From Maribacter vaceletii (lineage in GTDB: Bacteria > Bacteroidota > Bacteroidia > Flavobacteriales > Flavobacteriaceae): a DNA stretch of 64,000 bases. The stretch covers positions 1,054,001 to 1,118,000 of the forward strand of contig NZ_RBIQ01000007.1 of assembly GCF_003634105.1 (NCBI RefSeq), in the 5' to 3' direction. Made by a program: the position numbers and the translations under genes. This document shows, one piece after another, positions 55,816 through 64,000 of this stretch; within the stretch, counting starts at the first letter, position 1; the number at the start of each line of letters is the position of its first letter. A model generated the notes under the pieces. It saw only the letters and a program-made list of their open reading frames with translations, searched no databases and had not been told where the DNA came from.

Positions 55816-55845
55816 TAAAAAAGGCCTTAGAGAAACTAAGACCTT
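55816..55845 (-). terminator. Rho-independent terminator after lepA
   Basis: On the minus strand AAGGTCTTAG pairs with CTAAGGCCTT (55821-55845, one G-T wobble) around a TTTCT loop and is followed by a T-run. It lies five bases after the lepA stop codon. Confidence 0.88.
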
Positions 55846-55850
55846 ACTTA

Positions 55851-57647
55851 TTAATCATTTAGCTTTAAAACGGCCATAAACGCTTCTTGTGGCACTTCTA
55901 CATTACCAACTTGTCGCATACGTTTTTTACCTTTTTTCTGCTTCTCTAAAAGTTTACGTTTACGAGAAATATCGCCTCCATAACATTTTGCAGTAACATC
56001 TTTACGCAATGCTTTTGTGGTTTCTCTAGAGATTATTTTTGCTCCAATAGCGGCCTGTATAGGAATATCAAACTGTTGTCTTGGTATAAGCTCTTTTAGT
56101 TTTTCACACATTTTTTTACCAATAGTAACCGCATTATCCGCGTGTATAAGTGCAGATAAAGCATCTACTGGTTGTGCATTTAATAAAATATCTACTCGGA
56201 CTAATTTAGAAGTACGCATACCAATTGGCGCATAATCAAAAGAAGCGTATCCTTTAGAAACTGTTTTTAAACGGTCATAAAAATCAAAAACAATTTCGGC
56301 TAAAGGCATATCAAAATTAAGTTCTACTCTTTCTGTTGTTAAATAGGTTTGGTTGGTTATTTGTCCTCTTTTTTCAATACAAAGAGACATTACATTACCA
56401 ACAAAATCGGACTTTGTAATTATTGTAGCTTTAATATATGGTTCTTCTACACGATCAATACTAGAAGGGTCTGGTAAGTCTGTAGGGTTATTTACAATTA
56501 AAGCTTCTTCTGGGTCTTTACGTGTGTATGCATGGTAACTAACGTTTGGTACTGTAGTAATAACAGTCATATTAAACTCACGCTCTAAACGTTCTTGAAT
56601 AATTTCCATATGTAGCATTCCTAAAAACCCACATCTAAAACCAAAACCAAGAGCGGCACTACTTTCTGGTGCAAAAACTAAGGAAGCATCATTAAGCTGT
56701 AATTTTTCCATAGAAGCACGTAGTTCCTCAAACTCATCCGTATCTACAGGGTAAATACCAGCAAATACCATTGGTTTTACATCTTCAAAACCATCAATTG
56801 CATTTTTTGTAGGGTTTGCAGCATCGGTAATGGTATCTCCTACTTTTACCTCACGGGCATCTTTTATTCCAGTAATTAAGTAGCCAACATCACCAGCCTT
56901 AATACTTTTTTGTGGATGTTGTTCTAGTTTTAAAGTACCTACCTCATCGGCAAAGTAATCTTTATTGGTAGCTACAAATTTAATTTTCTGTCCTTTTTTA
57001 ATTTCTCCGTTAATAACTCTAAAGTAAGTTTCAACTCCTCTAAAAGGATTGTAAACAGAATCAAAAACTAATGCTTGTAAAGATTCATCAGGATTTCCTT
57101 TTGGTGCAGGAATACGATCAATAATTGCATTTAAAATTTCTTCTATGCCAATACCTGTTTTAGCACTTGCAGGAATAACTTCTTCAGCATCACATCCTAA
57201 TAAATCTACAATGTCATCTGTTACTTCTTCAGGGTTAGCACTTGGCAAATCTACTTTATTAAGTACCGGTATAATTTCCAGATCGTTCTCTAACGCTAAA
57301 TATAAATTAGAAATGGTTTGCGCTTGTATACTTTGTGCAGCATCTACCACTAAAAGAGCTCCTTCACAAGCAGCAATAGATCTAGAAACTTCATATGAAA
57401 AATCTACGTGACCAGGAGTATCAATTAAATTAAGAATATATTCTTCTCCTTTATAAGTGTACTCCATTTGAATAGCATGACTTTTAATGGTAATACCACG
57501 TTCTCTTTCCAAATCCATGCTATCAAGCAATTGCTCTTTTTTTTCTCGATCAGTGACAGACCCTGTAAAATCTAACAACCGATCTGCTAAAGTACTTTTA
57601 CCGTGATCAATATGAGCAATGATACAGAAATTTCTAATATTTTTCAT
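55851..57647 (-). CDS. lepA: Elongation factor 4 (LepA)
   Basis: The 598-residue GTPase has the usual LepA length and layout. The P-loop [14 protein letters not shown] (residues 10-23) is followed by switch regions including [15 protein letters not shown] and the G4 motif NKVDLPSA. C-terminal LepA-specific blocks are visible, such as [19 protein letters not shown]4 back-translocates or remodels stalled ribosomes. A -7-like TATATTTG lies about 60 bases upstream on the minus strand (57710-57717). A good terminator follows. Palindrome ACCGTAGTATACGGT (57680-57694) lies in the leader. Confidence 0.97.
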   Translation of the reverse strand: MKNIRNFCIIAHIDHGKSTLADRLLDFTGSVTDREKKEQLLDSMDLERERGITIKSHAIQMEYTYKGEEYILNLIDTPGHVDFSYEVSRSIAACEGALLVVDAAQSIQAQTISNLYLALENDLEIIPVLNKVDLPSANPEEVTDDIVDLLGCDAEEVIPASAKTGIGIEEILNAIIDRIPAPKGNPDESLQALVFDSVYNPFRGVETYFRVINGEIKKGQKIKFVATNKDYFADEVGTLKLEQHPQKSIKAGDVGYLITGIKDAREVKVGDTITDAANPTKNAIDGFEDVKPMVFAGIYPVDTDEFEELRASMEKLQLNDASLVFAPESSAALGFGFRCGFLGMLHMEIIQERLEREFNMTVITTVPNVSYHAYTRKDPEEALIVNNPTDLPDPSSIDRVEEPYIKATIITKSDFVGNVMSLCIEKRGQITNQTYLTTERVELNFDMPLAEIVFDFYDRLKTVSKGYASFDYAPIGMRTSKLVRVDILLNAQPVDALSALIHADNAVTIGKKMCEKLKELIPRQQFDIPIQAAIGAKIISRETTKALRKDVTAKCYGGDISRKRKLLEKQKKGKKRMRQVGNVEVPQEAFMAVLKLND

Positions 57648-57709
57648 AGGAACAAAATGAGCAATTATATTTCTTTTTTACCGTAGTATACGGTATTTAA
57701 AAGCAATTG

Positions 57710-57717
57710 CAAATATA
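57710..57717 (-). promoter_or_regulatory. Candidate -7 element of lepA
   Basis: Minus-strand TATATTTG matches TAnnTTTG exactly, 63 bases before the lepA start. No TTTG at the expected -33 distance was found. Confidence 0.35.
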
Positions 57718-57857
57718 GCTTAATTTAAGTACTGATATATAAGCATTTTATAGAAAATAGAAGTTGGGTTTAAGATTTATTATGGAAAAACCCTCTTTTT
57801 CTTATTTTATTTTAATGTTTTTTCAAAGCCACATAAATCGTAGGTTTATTCTTAGAT

Positions 57858-57865
57858 ATATTTGA
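57858..57865 (+). promoter_or_regulatory. Candidate -7 element of the TonB-linked receptor gene
   Basis: TATATTTG matches TAnnTTTG exactly and is 27 bases before the start codon at 57893. No convincing -33 element is visible. Confidence 0.35.
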
Positions 57866-57892
57866 TATATTTACTGCATAGCTAAATCTTAT

Positions 57893-60292
57893 ATGAATAA
57901 AAATTACCTACTCTTTTTATGGTTTTTTTTTATTTCTTTTATTGTTTCCGCTCAGGAATTTTCTGTTTCAGGAAAGATTGTTGATGGTGTTCAGAATCCA
58001 ATTTCTTATGCTACTGTTGTAGTAAGATCATTAGATTCTGTACTCTTAAAAGGAACTTCTACTAATGAAGACGGAAGTTTTACAATAGAAAAATTAAAAA
58101 AAGGAACGTATTACATCTCTGCAAGTTATATAGGAAATTATTCTTCTTTTGTTATGATTAATGTTGGTTCTAATATGGTTGTTGATCCAATGACAATACA
58201 TTTATTAGAACAAAATCTAGATGAGGTTATTGTTACACTACAAAAACCTAGATTGGAAAGACAAGCAGATAGATTGGTTTATAACATAGCTAATACTGCT
58301 TTAACAGATTCAGATGTTTGGGATGTTCTTAAGAAAACACCGTCGGTACTTATTTCTGGCGATAAAATACAAATTAAAGGAGAAGATAAAATAGGGGTAA
58401 TGATTAATGGTCGTAAAATTAATTTACCAAAGGAAGATATTTTTAATTTATTATCTGGAACCAGTGCAAGTAATGTAGAGTCTATAGAGGTAATTACCAA
58501 TCCGCCATTAAAATATAGTGCAGAAGGCGGAATGCTTATTAATATTGTAATGCGTAAAAAATTATCTGAAGGTTATAATGGCGCAATATACGGGACCTAT
58601 AAACAAGGAGTTTTTGCAAAAAACACTTTGGGTAATGACCATTATTTTAAGGGAAATAAAACAGATTTTTCTATAAATTATGCCCTTACTAAAGACAAAA
58701 AGACAACCAAATTTACAGATATTACTAATTTTTTTGAGAATGATATCCCGAATTCTATTTGGACAGCTAACCAAGAAACTATTAACAAACAAAACAAGCA
58801 TTTAATAAGCCTATATTTTGATTTTTATTTAAATGATAAAAACCACATAAGCCTTTATAGTCTTAACACTATAACACCAAAAGAAGACAGGTTTATTTCT
58901 TCTAAAACGAGAATAGAAGAAGAAGGCGATAATTCCAGCTTTAACACTTTTATACTTGACAATCGTGATAAATTAAACACCTCATATTATTTAGATTGGA
59001 TACATAAATTAAGAAAAAAAGGAGAAGAAATTTCTTTTGGTTCCCATTTTACATTTTATGACACAACTATAAACCAAAACTTAAACACAGAATTTTTTAA
59101 CTCTTCTGGAGAACCAATTAGCGAAAATAATTTTAGTACAGATTCTTTTCAAAAAATAAACTTATATAATGCGCAAATAGATTACATAACTCCAATAGGA
59201 AAAAAAGCAGGAATAGAAGCAGGTATACGTTATGCAGGAATAGAGTCTAAAAATACCATTAAACAAGAGGGTTTTGATAGAAACCAACCAGGAATAAACC
59301 CTACTGAGGATGGCACTTTTAATTATGATGAAGATATTTTTGCTGCGTATTCTAGTTTTAATACCAAGTGGAGCAATTTTAAATTAAATACCGGTTTGCG
59401 TGCAGAATATACTGAAACTATAGGGTTATTAAACACCACTGGTATTAAAAACAAAAAAAGTTATTTAGAACTGTTCCCTTCCTTTTCATTAAATTATTTA
59501 CCTAATAAAAAGAATAATTTAAGACTTTATTATTATAGGAGAATTAATAGGCCTAGGTATAATAGAATTAACCCTTTTCAATATTTTCAAAATAATAATT
59601 CTGTAATAGAAGGAAACCCAGATTTATTACCTGCAACAAGAAACTATTTGGCTTTAGAATATGTTTATAATAAAACATATGCGGTTGAGGTTTTTTATAG
59701 AAACGAAAAAAATCAATCCAGAGAACAAGTTTTCCAAGACAATGACACTAATTTATTGCGCTATTTAAGTTATAATATTAATAGTAATATTTCTTATGGA
59801 ATAGATTTATCTTTTAATAAAAACATTACTTCTTATTGGGATACTTATGTATTGTTTTCTGTAATAAATAAAGAAAATGAATTTCTAGATTTTGGTTCTA
59901 ATGATGTAATAGAAAATAGTTTGTGGTATTATATTACAAGGTTTAGAAATAGCTTTACCCTTTTAGCAGATAAAAGCTTAATGGCCGACGTTAATTTTAG
60001 GTATTATTCCCCATCATTTTCTGGTAATAATAGATATTCATCTATTAATAGTCTAGATATAGATTTACGAAAAACACTATGGAATAAAAAAGCAAGCATT
60101 TCCTTAGGTGTTTCAGACATTTTTAGACAAAGTAATTATTTTGGCTCAAGAATATATGCAGACCAAAATAACTCCACCTCTACAAGAAGAGAAAACAGGC
60201 TTTTTAAATTTTCTTTTAGATATAAGTTTGGTAATGAAAAAATTAAAAGTAATAAAAAATCGAAGCGCGTAAAAGAGCGATCAAGATTATAA
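57893..60292 (+). CDS. TonB-dependent receptor-like outer membrane beta-barrel protein
   Basis: The 799-residue protein starts with a signal peptide (about 1-20, ending VSAQ). A carboxypeptidase-regulatory-like beta-sandwich (about 23-105: FSVSGKIVDGVQNPISYATV) is followed by a plug-like domain (about 120-215), then a large outer membrane beta-barrel of the OMP_b-brl_3 type. Substrate is unknown; no SusD-like partner gene is adjacent, so a polysaccharide-utilisation locus is unlikely. The C-terminus is basic (KSNKKSKRVKERSRL) rather than ending in an aromatic residue, which is unusual for a barrel. The gene converges with the small membrane protein gene, two bases apart. Confidence 0.88.
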   Translation: MNKNYLLFLWFFFISFIVSAQEFSVSGKIVDGVQNPISYATVVVRSLDSVLLKGTSTNEDGSFTIEKLKKGTYYISASYIGNYSSFVMINVGSNMVVDPMTIHLLEQNLDEVIVTLQKPRLERQADRLVYNIANTALTDSDVWDVLKKTPSVLISGDKIQIKGEDKIGVMINGRKINLPKEDIFNLLSGTSASNVESIEVITNPPLKYSAEGGMLINIVMRKKLSEGYNGAIYGTYKQGVFAKNTLGNDHYFKGNKTDFSINYALTKDKKTTKFTDITNFFENDIPNSIWTANQETINKQNKHLISLYFDFYLNDKNHISLYSLNTITPKEDRFISSKTRIEEEGDNSSFNTFILDNRDKLNTSYYLDWIHKLRKKGEEISFGSHFTFYDTTINQNLNTEFFNSSGEPISENNFSTDSFQKINLYNAQIDYITPIGKKAGIEAGIRYAGIESKNTIKQEGFDRNQPGINPTEDGTFNYDEDIFAAYSSFNTKWSNFKLNTGLRAEYTETIGLLNTTGIKNKKSYLELFPSFSLNYLPNKKNNLRLYYYRRINRPRYNRINPFQYFQNNNSVIEGNPDLLPATRNYLALEYVYNKTYAVEVFYRNEKNQSREQVFQDNDTNLLRYLSYNINSNISYGIDLSFNKNITSYWDTYVLFSVINKENEFLDFGSNDVIENSLWYYITRFRNSFTLLADKSLMADVNFRYYSPSFSGNNRYSSINSLDIDLRKTLWNKKASISLGVSDIFRQSNYFGSRIYADQNNSTSTRRENRLFKFSFRYKFGNEKIKSNKKSKRVKERSRL

Positions 60293-60294
60293 AT

Positions 60295-60510
60295 TTAGCT
60301 CCTACTCATTATTCCTCCGCATACCCCTAGACTTATTAATAAGTAAACCCCTGCTAAAATAAAAAACGTTTTTCCTGCCTTTGTTTTTTGATTAGCCCTA
60401 AGAATAACCCCAACAATTATAAATAATATTGATGGTCCAAACATTATTGCAAAAAGTAAGGTTGCTAATCCGTCTAAATTACCAACTTCTAAGGGTACAA
60501 TTATATTCAT
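60295..60510 (-). CDS. Small membrane protein, 71 aa, coupled to the radical SAM gene
   Basis: The 71-residue protein has two hydrophobic segments (about 14-37 and 47-65) joined by a short basic loop (RANQKTKAGK). No family is recognised. Its start overlaps the stop of the radical SAM gene by four bases (ATGA type), so it is translationally coupled and is the third member of the Lgt-like/radical SAM/small membrane protein set. A role as a membrane anchor or partner for the radical SAM enzyme is a guess. Confidence 0.7.
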   Translation of the reverse strand: MNIIVPLEVGNLDGLATLLFAIMFGPSILFIIVGVILRANQKTKAGKTFFILAGVYLLISLGVCGGIMSRS

Positions 60511-61901
60511 AATATTTCGTTTTGTAGTTCTTTTAAGCGCGTTAATTTTTCATCTCTATAAAAGAGGTTCATAGTTTCAAACGGAATAATTTTATAGTCT
60601 TTATTAACAATATGAACACAAGACTTTTTAATAGCTCTAACATCAAAATTATGGGCATCAATAAATTGCATAATAATAATTCTAAAAAGATTGTCATAGC
60701 CCAATTCTGGCGCATCAATTTCTGGCAAACAACACATTATAGATTTTAAATTTTCGGAAGCCTTATCCACAGAGTTTCCTGTGCTAAAAAGTTCAATCAT
60801 TTTACCGTGCAATTCTGGGTCTTGCTCATATATAATAGTATTTTTACCTTCGTTTAATAAATCATCTGGGTTAACATAGCGCGTTAAAGGGCTTACCTCA
60901 TTACCAACCTTCAAAGCATATGCCATTACCAAAGCATCGGGGTTACAGGGTACAGGTATTAAATCATCGGGTTCGAAAATAGGAGATTGCTCTAAAATTT
61001 TTCTTCGAACTTCGGTTAAGGTTATTCTATTTTCATCTACTTCAAAATTATCTAATCTACCAGCTATTTGCGTGGGCTGAAAAGTAACCCCACGCACACA
61101 TTTTTGTTTTAAAGCAAAATCAATAGTTTCTCCCATTTCATGGTCATTAAGTCCTTTTTGTAACGTAACAACAAGGGTTGTAGAGAGGTTTAATTTATTT
61201 AGGTGCTCTAAGGCCTTTAATCTTGTGTTGGCCAAATCTGCACCACGTAAGGTTTGCAAAACGGTGTTGTCAAGGGAATCAAACTGAAGATAGATTTCAA
61301 AATCTGGCATATAGGAAGCTAGTCGTTTAGCAAATTCAAAATCCTGCGCAATTTTTATTCCATTAGTATTAAGCATTAAATGACGTATAGGTAAACTTTT
61401 GGCATACTCCATAATTTCAAAAAAATTAGGGTGAATGGTTGGCTCCCCTCCGCTAAGTTGTACCACGTCTGGCTCCCCTTCATTTTTTACAATAACATCG
61501 AGCATTTTCTTTACCTCTTCTAAAGTTCTATGTCTGCCATAACTTGGAGAAGAAGAAGCGTAACATGTTGGGCAAGTTAAATTACATCTATCTGTAAGTT
61601 CTATTACTGTTAAACAAGAGTGTTGCTCATGATCAGGGCAAAGACCGCAATCATAAGGGCAGCCATAATGGGTTTTCGTATTAAACGTATTAGGATATTC
61701 AGAAGCCTTGTTATAGTTTCTTATGTTTTTATAATACTCAATATCATCAGCTATTAAAACTTTGGAACTACCGTGTTCTTTGCAGTTTTTAAGCATATAA
61801 ACCTTATCATTTTCAAAAACAATTTTAGCATCTACTCTTCGTAAACATTCCGGGCAAAGGCTTAGAGTAAAATCGTAATAGGTATAATTTCTTGTAGGCA
61901 T
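60507..61901 (-). CDS. Radical SAM protein of the Tes/MJ0619-like type
   Basis: The 464-residue protein has an N-terminal zinc-ribbon-like part (C16-x2-C19 and C40 in NCKEHG), then a cysteine cluster in GCPYDCGLCPDHEQHSC (C81, C85, C88, C96), and the radical SAM [4Fe-4S] motif CNLTCPTC (C106, C110, C113). LSGGEPTIHP (149-158) follows, and the C-terminal part has FIDAHNFDVRAIKKSCVHI. This order matches MJ0619-type enzymes, which include archaeal tetraether synthase (Tes), an enzyme joining lipid tails through C-C bonds. The bacterial function is not known here. It is preceded by an Lgt-like gene (7 bases) and followed by a coupled small membrane protein. Confidence 0.85.
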   Translation of the reverse strand: MPTRNYTYYDFTLSLCPECLRRVDAKIVFENDKVYMLKNCKEHGSSKVLIADDIEYYKNIRNYNKASEYPNTFNTKTHYGCPYDCGLCPDHEQHSCLTVIELTDRCNLTCPTCYASSSPSYGRHRTLEEVKKMLDVIVKNEGEPDVVQLSGGEPTIHPNFFEIMEYAKSLPIRHLMLNTNGIKIAQDFEFAKRLASYMPDFEIYLQFDSLDNTVLQTLRGADLANTRLKALEHLNKLNLSTTLVVTLQKGLNDHEMGETIDFALKQKCVRGVTFQPTQIAGRLDNFEVDENRITLTEVRRKILEQSPIFEPDDLIPVPCNPDALVMAYALKVGNEVSPLTRYVNPDDLLNEGKNTIIYEQDPELHGKMIELFSTGNSVDKASENLKSIMCCLPEIDAPELGYDNLFRIIIMQFIDAHNFDVRAIKKSCVHIVNKDYKIIPFETMNLFYRDEKLTRLKELQNEIL

Positions 61902-61908
61902 AAAATAG

Positions 61909-62658
61909 TTATTTAAAAGACAGTATGCTTTTTATAGTTTTAGTGTAATAGAACATACAAATTATGCATAAATATTGAATGGTACTTAGGCCTAACACTA
62001 AAAAAGAGTTTGGTTTTAGATATTCTATGCAAAATCTAAAAACAAAATAGCTAATCATAAATATTTTAAAAAGCATTCCGTTTTCTAGTGTATTCTTTTT
62101 AATAAGGTATTTAATAAAACCAAAAAGTAGAAATAGAAATACTATTTCATATAGTGCTATTGGGTGTCTTAAGTACTCATCACCCAAATACATTCCAAGA
62201 AAACTATTAGTAACAATACCATAGGTAAATTCATTAGTACCTGCTAAAAAACAACCCAAACGCCCAATGATTAACCCTACAATTATAGGTAATGTAAAAA
62301 GGTCTCCAGATGATTTTTTTTCGCCTATGTATTTCTTAATCAATTCTACACCCAAAAGACCACCAAACAGGCCACCCATGATAGTTTTATTGTTTAGAAT
62401 AGAAAGCCACCCTTGGTTATAATGAAGTACTGGATTTTCTAAAAAAGCAATAAATCTTGACAAAAATAAAGCTCCAAAAATGGCACCAATAATTATAGAC
62501 AGTCGGTTTGTAGAGGATATTAAATCGGAACCTCTTTTCCTAAGAAATCGGTAGTATTGAAAGCCAATAATAAAAGCTAAATACTCTAAGATTAGGTGCA
62601 TATTAATCTCTATTCCAAATAGAATGGGTTCATACGGAATAGAAAAGCTTAAAAACAT
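61909..62658 (-). CDS. Lgt-like membrane protein (prolipoprotein diacylglyceryl transferase family), divergent
   Basis: I chose the ATG at 62658 (MFLSFSIPYEPILFGI), giving 249 residues; the open frame upstream runs into the divergent dus gene and is not plausible. About seven membrane segments are predicted. The Lgt-type blocks GRLGCF (132-137) and RHPIALYE (164-171) are visible, as is the MGGLFGGLLGV region (94-104). The usual histidine of the Lgt HGG motif is a methionine here, and the GRxGNF asparagine is a cysteine, so classical lipoprotein transferase activity is doubtful. It opens the operon with the radical SAM gene. Confidence 0.78.
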   Translation of the reverse strand: MFLSFSIPYEPILFGIEINMHLILEYLAFIIGFQYYRFLRKRGSDLISSTNRLSIIIGAIFGALFLSRFIAFLENPVLHYNQGWLSILNNKTIMGGLFGGLLGVELIKKYIGEKKSSGDLFTLPIIVGLIIGRLGCFLAGTNEFTYGIVTNSFLGMYLGDEYLRHPIALYEIVFLFLLFGFIKYLIKKNTLENGMLFKIFMISYFVFRFCIEYLKPNSFLVLGLSTIQYLCIICMFYYTKTIKSILSFK

Positions 62659-62719
62659 AGAACTAAGATAGTAGCATTTTCTGTTTTTACAGCTACCGGA
62701 ATAGTAGTAAATTTGCATC

Positions 62720-63715
62720 ATGCCAAAAATTGGAGACATACAATTACCAGATTTCCCTCTATTACTTGCACCTATGGAAGATGTGAGTGATCCACCTTTT
62801 AGAGCTTTGTGTAAAGAACAAGGAGCAGATGTGGTGTATACCGAGTTTATTTCTTCGGAAGGATTAATTCGCGATGCTGCAAAAAGTGTAATGAAGTTAG
62901 ACATTTATGAGAAAGAACGCCCTGTAGGAATTCAAATATTTGGTGCTAATTTAGATTCTATGCTACGCTCTGTAGAGATTGTAGAAAAATCTAACCCAGA
63001 TATTATAGATATTAATTTTGGTTGTCCTGTAAAAAAAGTGGTTAGTAAAGGAGCTGGTGCAGGAATATTAAAGGATATAGATTTAATGGTGTCTTTAACC
63101 AAAGCAATGGTAGAACACACCAAATTACCCATTACGGTAAAAACAAGATTAGGGTGGGACGATTCCTCTATTAAAATTGTTGAGGTAGCAGAGCGCATAC
63201 AAGATGTTGGCTGTAAAGCTATAGCTATACATGGTAGAACTAGAGCACAGTTGTATAAAGGAGATGCGGATTGGAAACCTATTGCTGCTGTAAAAAATAA
63301 CCAAAGAATGCATATTCCGGTTTTTGGTAATGGCGATGTAAATACACCAGAAGCCGCTGTTAAAATGCGCGATGAATATGGTTTAGATGGCGCCATGATT
63401 GGGCGTGCAAGTATTGGGTATCCTTGGTTTTTTAAAGAAGTAAAACACTTTATAAATACAGGAACACATTTAGAACCACCTACTATGGAAGAGCGTGTTA
63501 CAGCTGCACGTAGGCATTTACAAATGTCGATAGATTGGAAGGGCGAAAAATTAGGTGTTTTTGAAACTAGAAGACACTATACTAATTACTTTAAAGGCAT
63601 TCCAGACTTTAAAGAGTATAGAATGAAAATGGTTACTAGTGATGATTCTAAAGATGTCTTTGCTGCATTTGATGAGGTTTTAGAAAAGTTTGGAAATTAT
63701 CAGTTTCGTAGGTAG
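62720..63715 (+). CDS. dusB: tRNA-dihydrouridine synthase (DusB-like)
   Basis: The 331-residue flavoprotein reduces uridine to dihydrouridine in tRNA. The FMN-binding start LAPMEDVSDPPFRALCKEQGAD (residues 16-37) and the catalytic cysteine C102 in DINFGCPVKKVVSKGAG are visible. Further Dus blocks are PITVKTRLGWDD and AIHGRTRAQLYKG, then FGNGDVNTPE and IGRASIGYPWFF. The length and motifs fit the DusB group. It starts 61 bases from the divergent Lgt-like gene, so that gap should hold both promoters. No terminator is clear in the 150 bases after it. Confidence 0.95.
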   Translation: MPKIGDIQLPDFPLLLAPMEDVSDPPFRALCKEQGADVVYTEFISSEGLIRDAAKSVMKLDIYEKERPVGIQIFGANLDSMLRSVEIVEKSNPDIIDINFGCPVKKVVSKGAGAGILKDIDLMVSLTKAMVEHTKLPITVKTRLGWDDSSIKIVEVAERIQDVGCKAIAIHGRTRAQLYKGDADWKPIAAVKNNQRMHIPVFGNGDVNTPEAAVKMRDEYGLDGAMIGRASIGYPWFFKEVKHFINTGTHLEPPTMEERVTAARRHLQMSIDWKGEKLGVFETRRHYTNYFKGIPDFKEYRMKMVTSDDSKDVFAAFDEVLEKFGNYQFRR

Positions 63716-63866
63716 TATTTTTTAGACCTAAGTATTAAGTACAAAGTAATTAGTCATGAAACTTGGTTCTTGAATCTATTCTCTCTTCTCTTTTTTCATT
63801 AGAATTTTCCTCATTTGTCTAGGTATCTAAGTTGAGATATTTTTTCTCACCAACAGCCAACAGCCG

Positions 63867-64000
63867 CTAAGCAGTAATAAGTTTTTTAGAGATTCTTCTA
63901 CTGGCAACTAAAGAAGCGATTATACCTAACACAATAATTGTTGCTAAAACTATTAGTACGTTACTAAAGTTATATTGCACAGGATACGATAAGGTTGGGG
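63867..64000 (-). CDS. FtsX/LolC-type ABC transporter permease, C-terminal end (cut by window edge)
   Basis: The last 44 codons of a gene that continues past the right edge; the stop codon is at 63867-63869. The peptide reads a hydrophobic segment (NVLIVLATIIVLGIIASLVA) followed by SRRISKKLITA. This is the last membrane helix and short basic tail typical of FtsX-like permeases, which act in lipoprotein release or related export. The family assignment rests on this short end only, so the specific member cannot be named. Confidence 0.6.
   Translation of the reverse strand, partial: PTLSYPVQYNFSNVLIVLATIIVLGIIASLVASRRISKKLITA

Noticed and set aside
62659-62904. N-terminal extension of the Lgt-like gene to 62904
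   Set aside because: The extra 82 codons run antisense through the start of the dus gene and look non-coding. The start at 62658 fits the membrane topology.

Overview
The window comes from an AT-rich Bacteroidota genome, most likely a gliding member of the Flavobacteriaceae. The evidence is a sprC-sprD-sprB-sprF gliding/type IX secretion (T9SS) cluster, proteins with the gliding-motility-associated C-terminal sorting domain, PorP/SprF-family proteins, lipoproteins with short lipoboxes, a TonB-dependent receptor with a carboxypeptidase-like N-terminal domain, and promoters of the Bacteroidota type (TTTG, about 19 bp, TAnnTTTG). No rRNA, CRISPR array, prophage or complete insertion sequence was seen.

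Layout. 1-7.0 kb (minus strand): a run of DUF4175 protein, ybeY, mnmG, a small membrane protein, a lipoprotein and a cut-off methyltransferase. Two perfect 16-bp parS-like palindromes lie in it; one encodes the last residues of YbeY. 7.0-14.2 kb: gltX (with an odd in-frame insertion), an SPFH protein, a PNPOx-like/DUF1272 pair divergent from a MocR/PdxR-type regulator, and glnS. 14.5-35.7 kb: the gliding cluster. SprC and SprD are followed by a 1.2-kb non-coding gap with repeats and a terminator, then a 4889-residue SprB-like adhesin and SprF. 35.8-42.4 kb: folB, tRNA-Cys with a textbook promoter, a LysE-type exporter, a GIN-domain protein, RNase R, an AT-rich 0.6-kb gap with a clustered 9-mer, rpiB, a CDF metal exporter and a GNAT acetyltransferase. 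42.4-46.8 kb: a probable type II restriction-modification pair, an NlpC/P60 lipoprotein and a DUF1080 protein; related-looking non-coding segments lie on both sides of the restriction-modification/NlpC block. 46.8-53.4 kb (minus): S41 protease, rnpA, M1 peptidase, S8 lipoprotein peptidase and an MBL-fold hydrolase. 53.6-63.7 kb: a cation/proton antiporter, lepA, a TonB-linked receptor, a three-gene set (Lgt-like membrane protein, Tes/MJ0619-like radical SAM enzyme, small membrane protein) and a Dus-family enzyme. The right edge cuts an FtsX-like ABC permease.

How the genes fit together. The largest system is surface adhesion and gliding: SprB is the giant cell-surface filament, SprC and SprD support its export or assembly, and SprF is needed for SprB secretion through the T9SS. 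The least described candidate is the Lgt-like/radical SAM/small membrane protein operon near 60.3-62.7 kb. Its radical SAM enzyme has the cysteine layout of tetraether-lipid synthases, and its Lgt-like partner lacks residues usual in true Lgt, so a lipid-modifying role is plausible but unproven. A second point of interest is a 96-bp structured repeat present twice in opposite orientation (10.8 and 19.3 kb), with a compensatory base-pair change between the copies.
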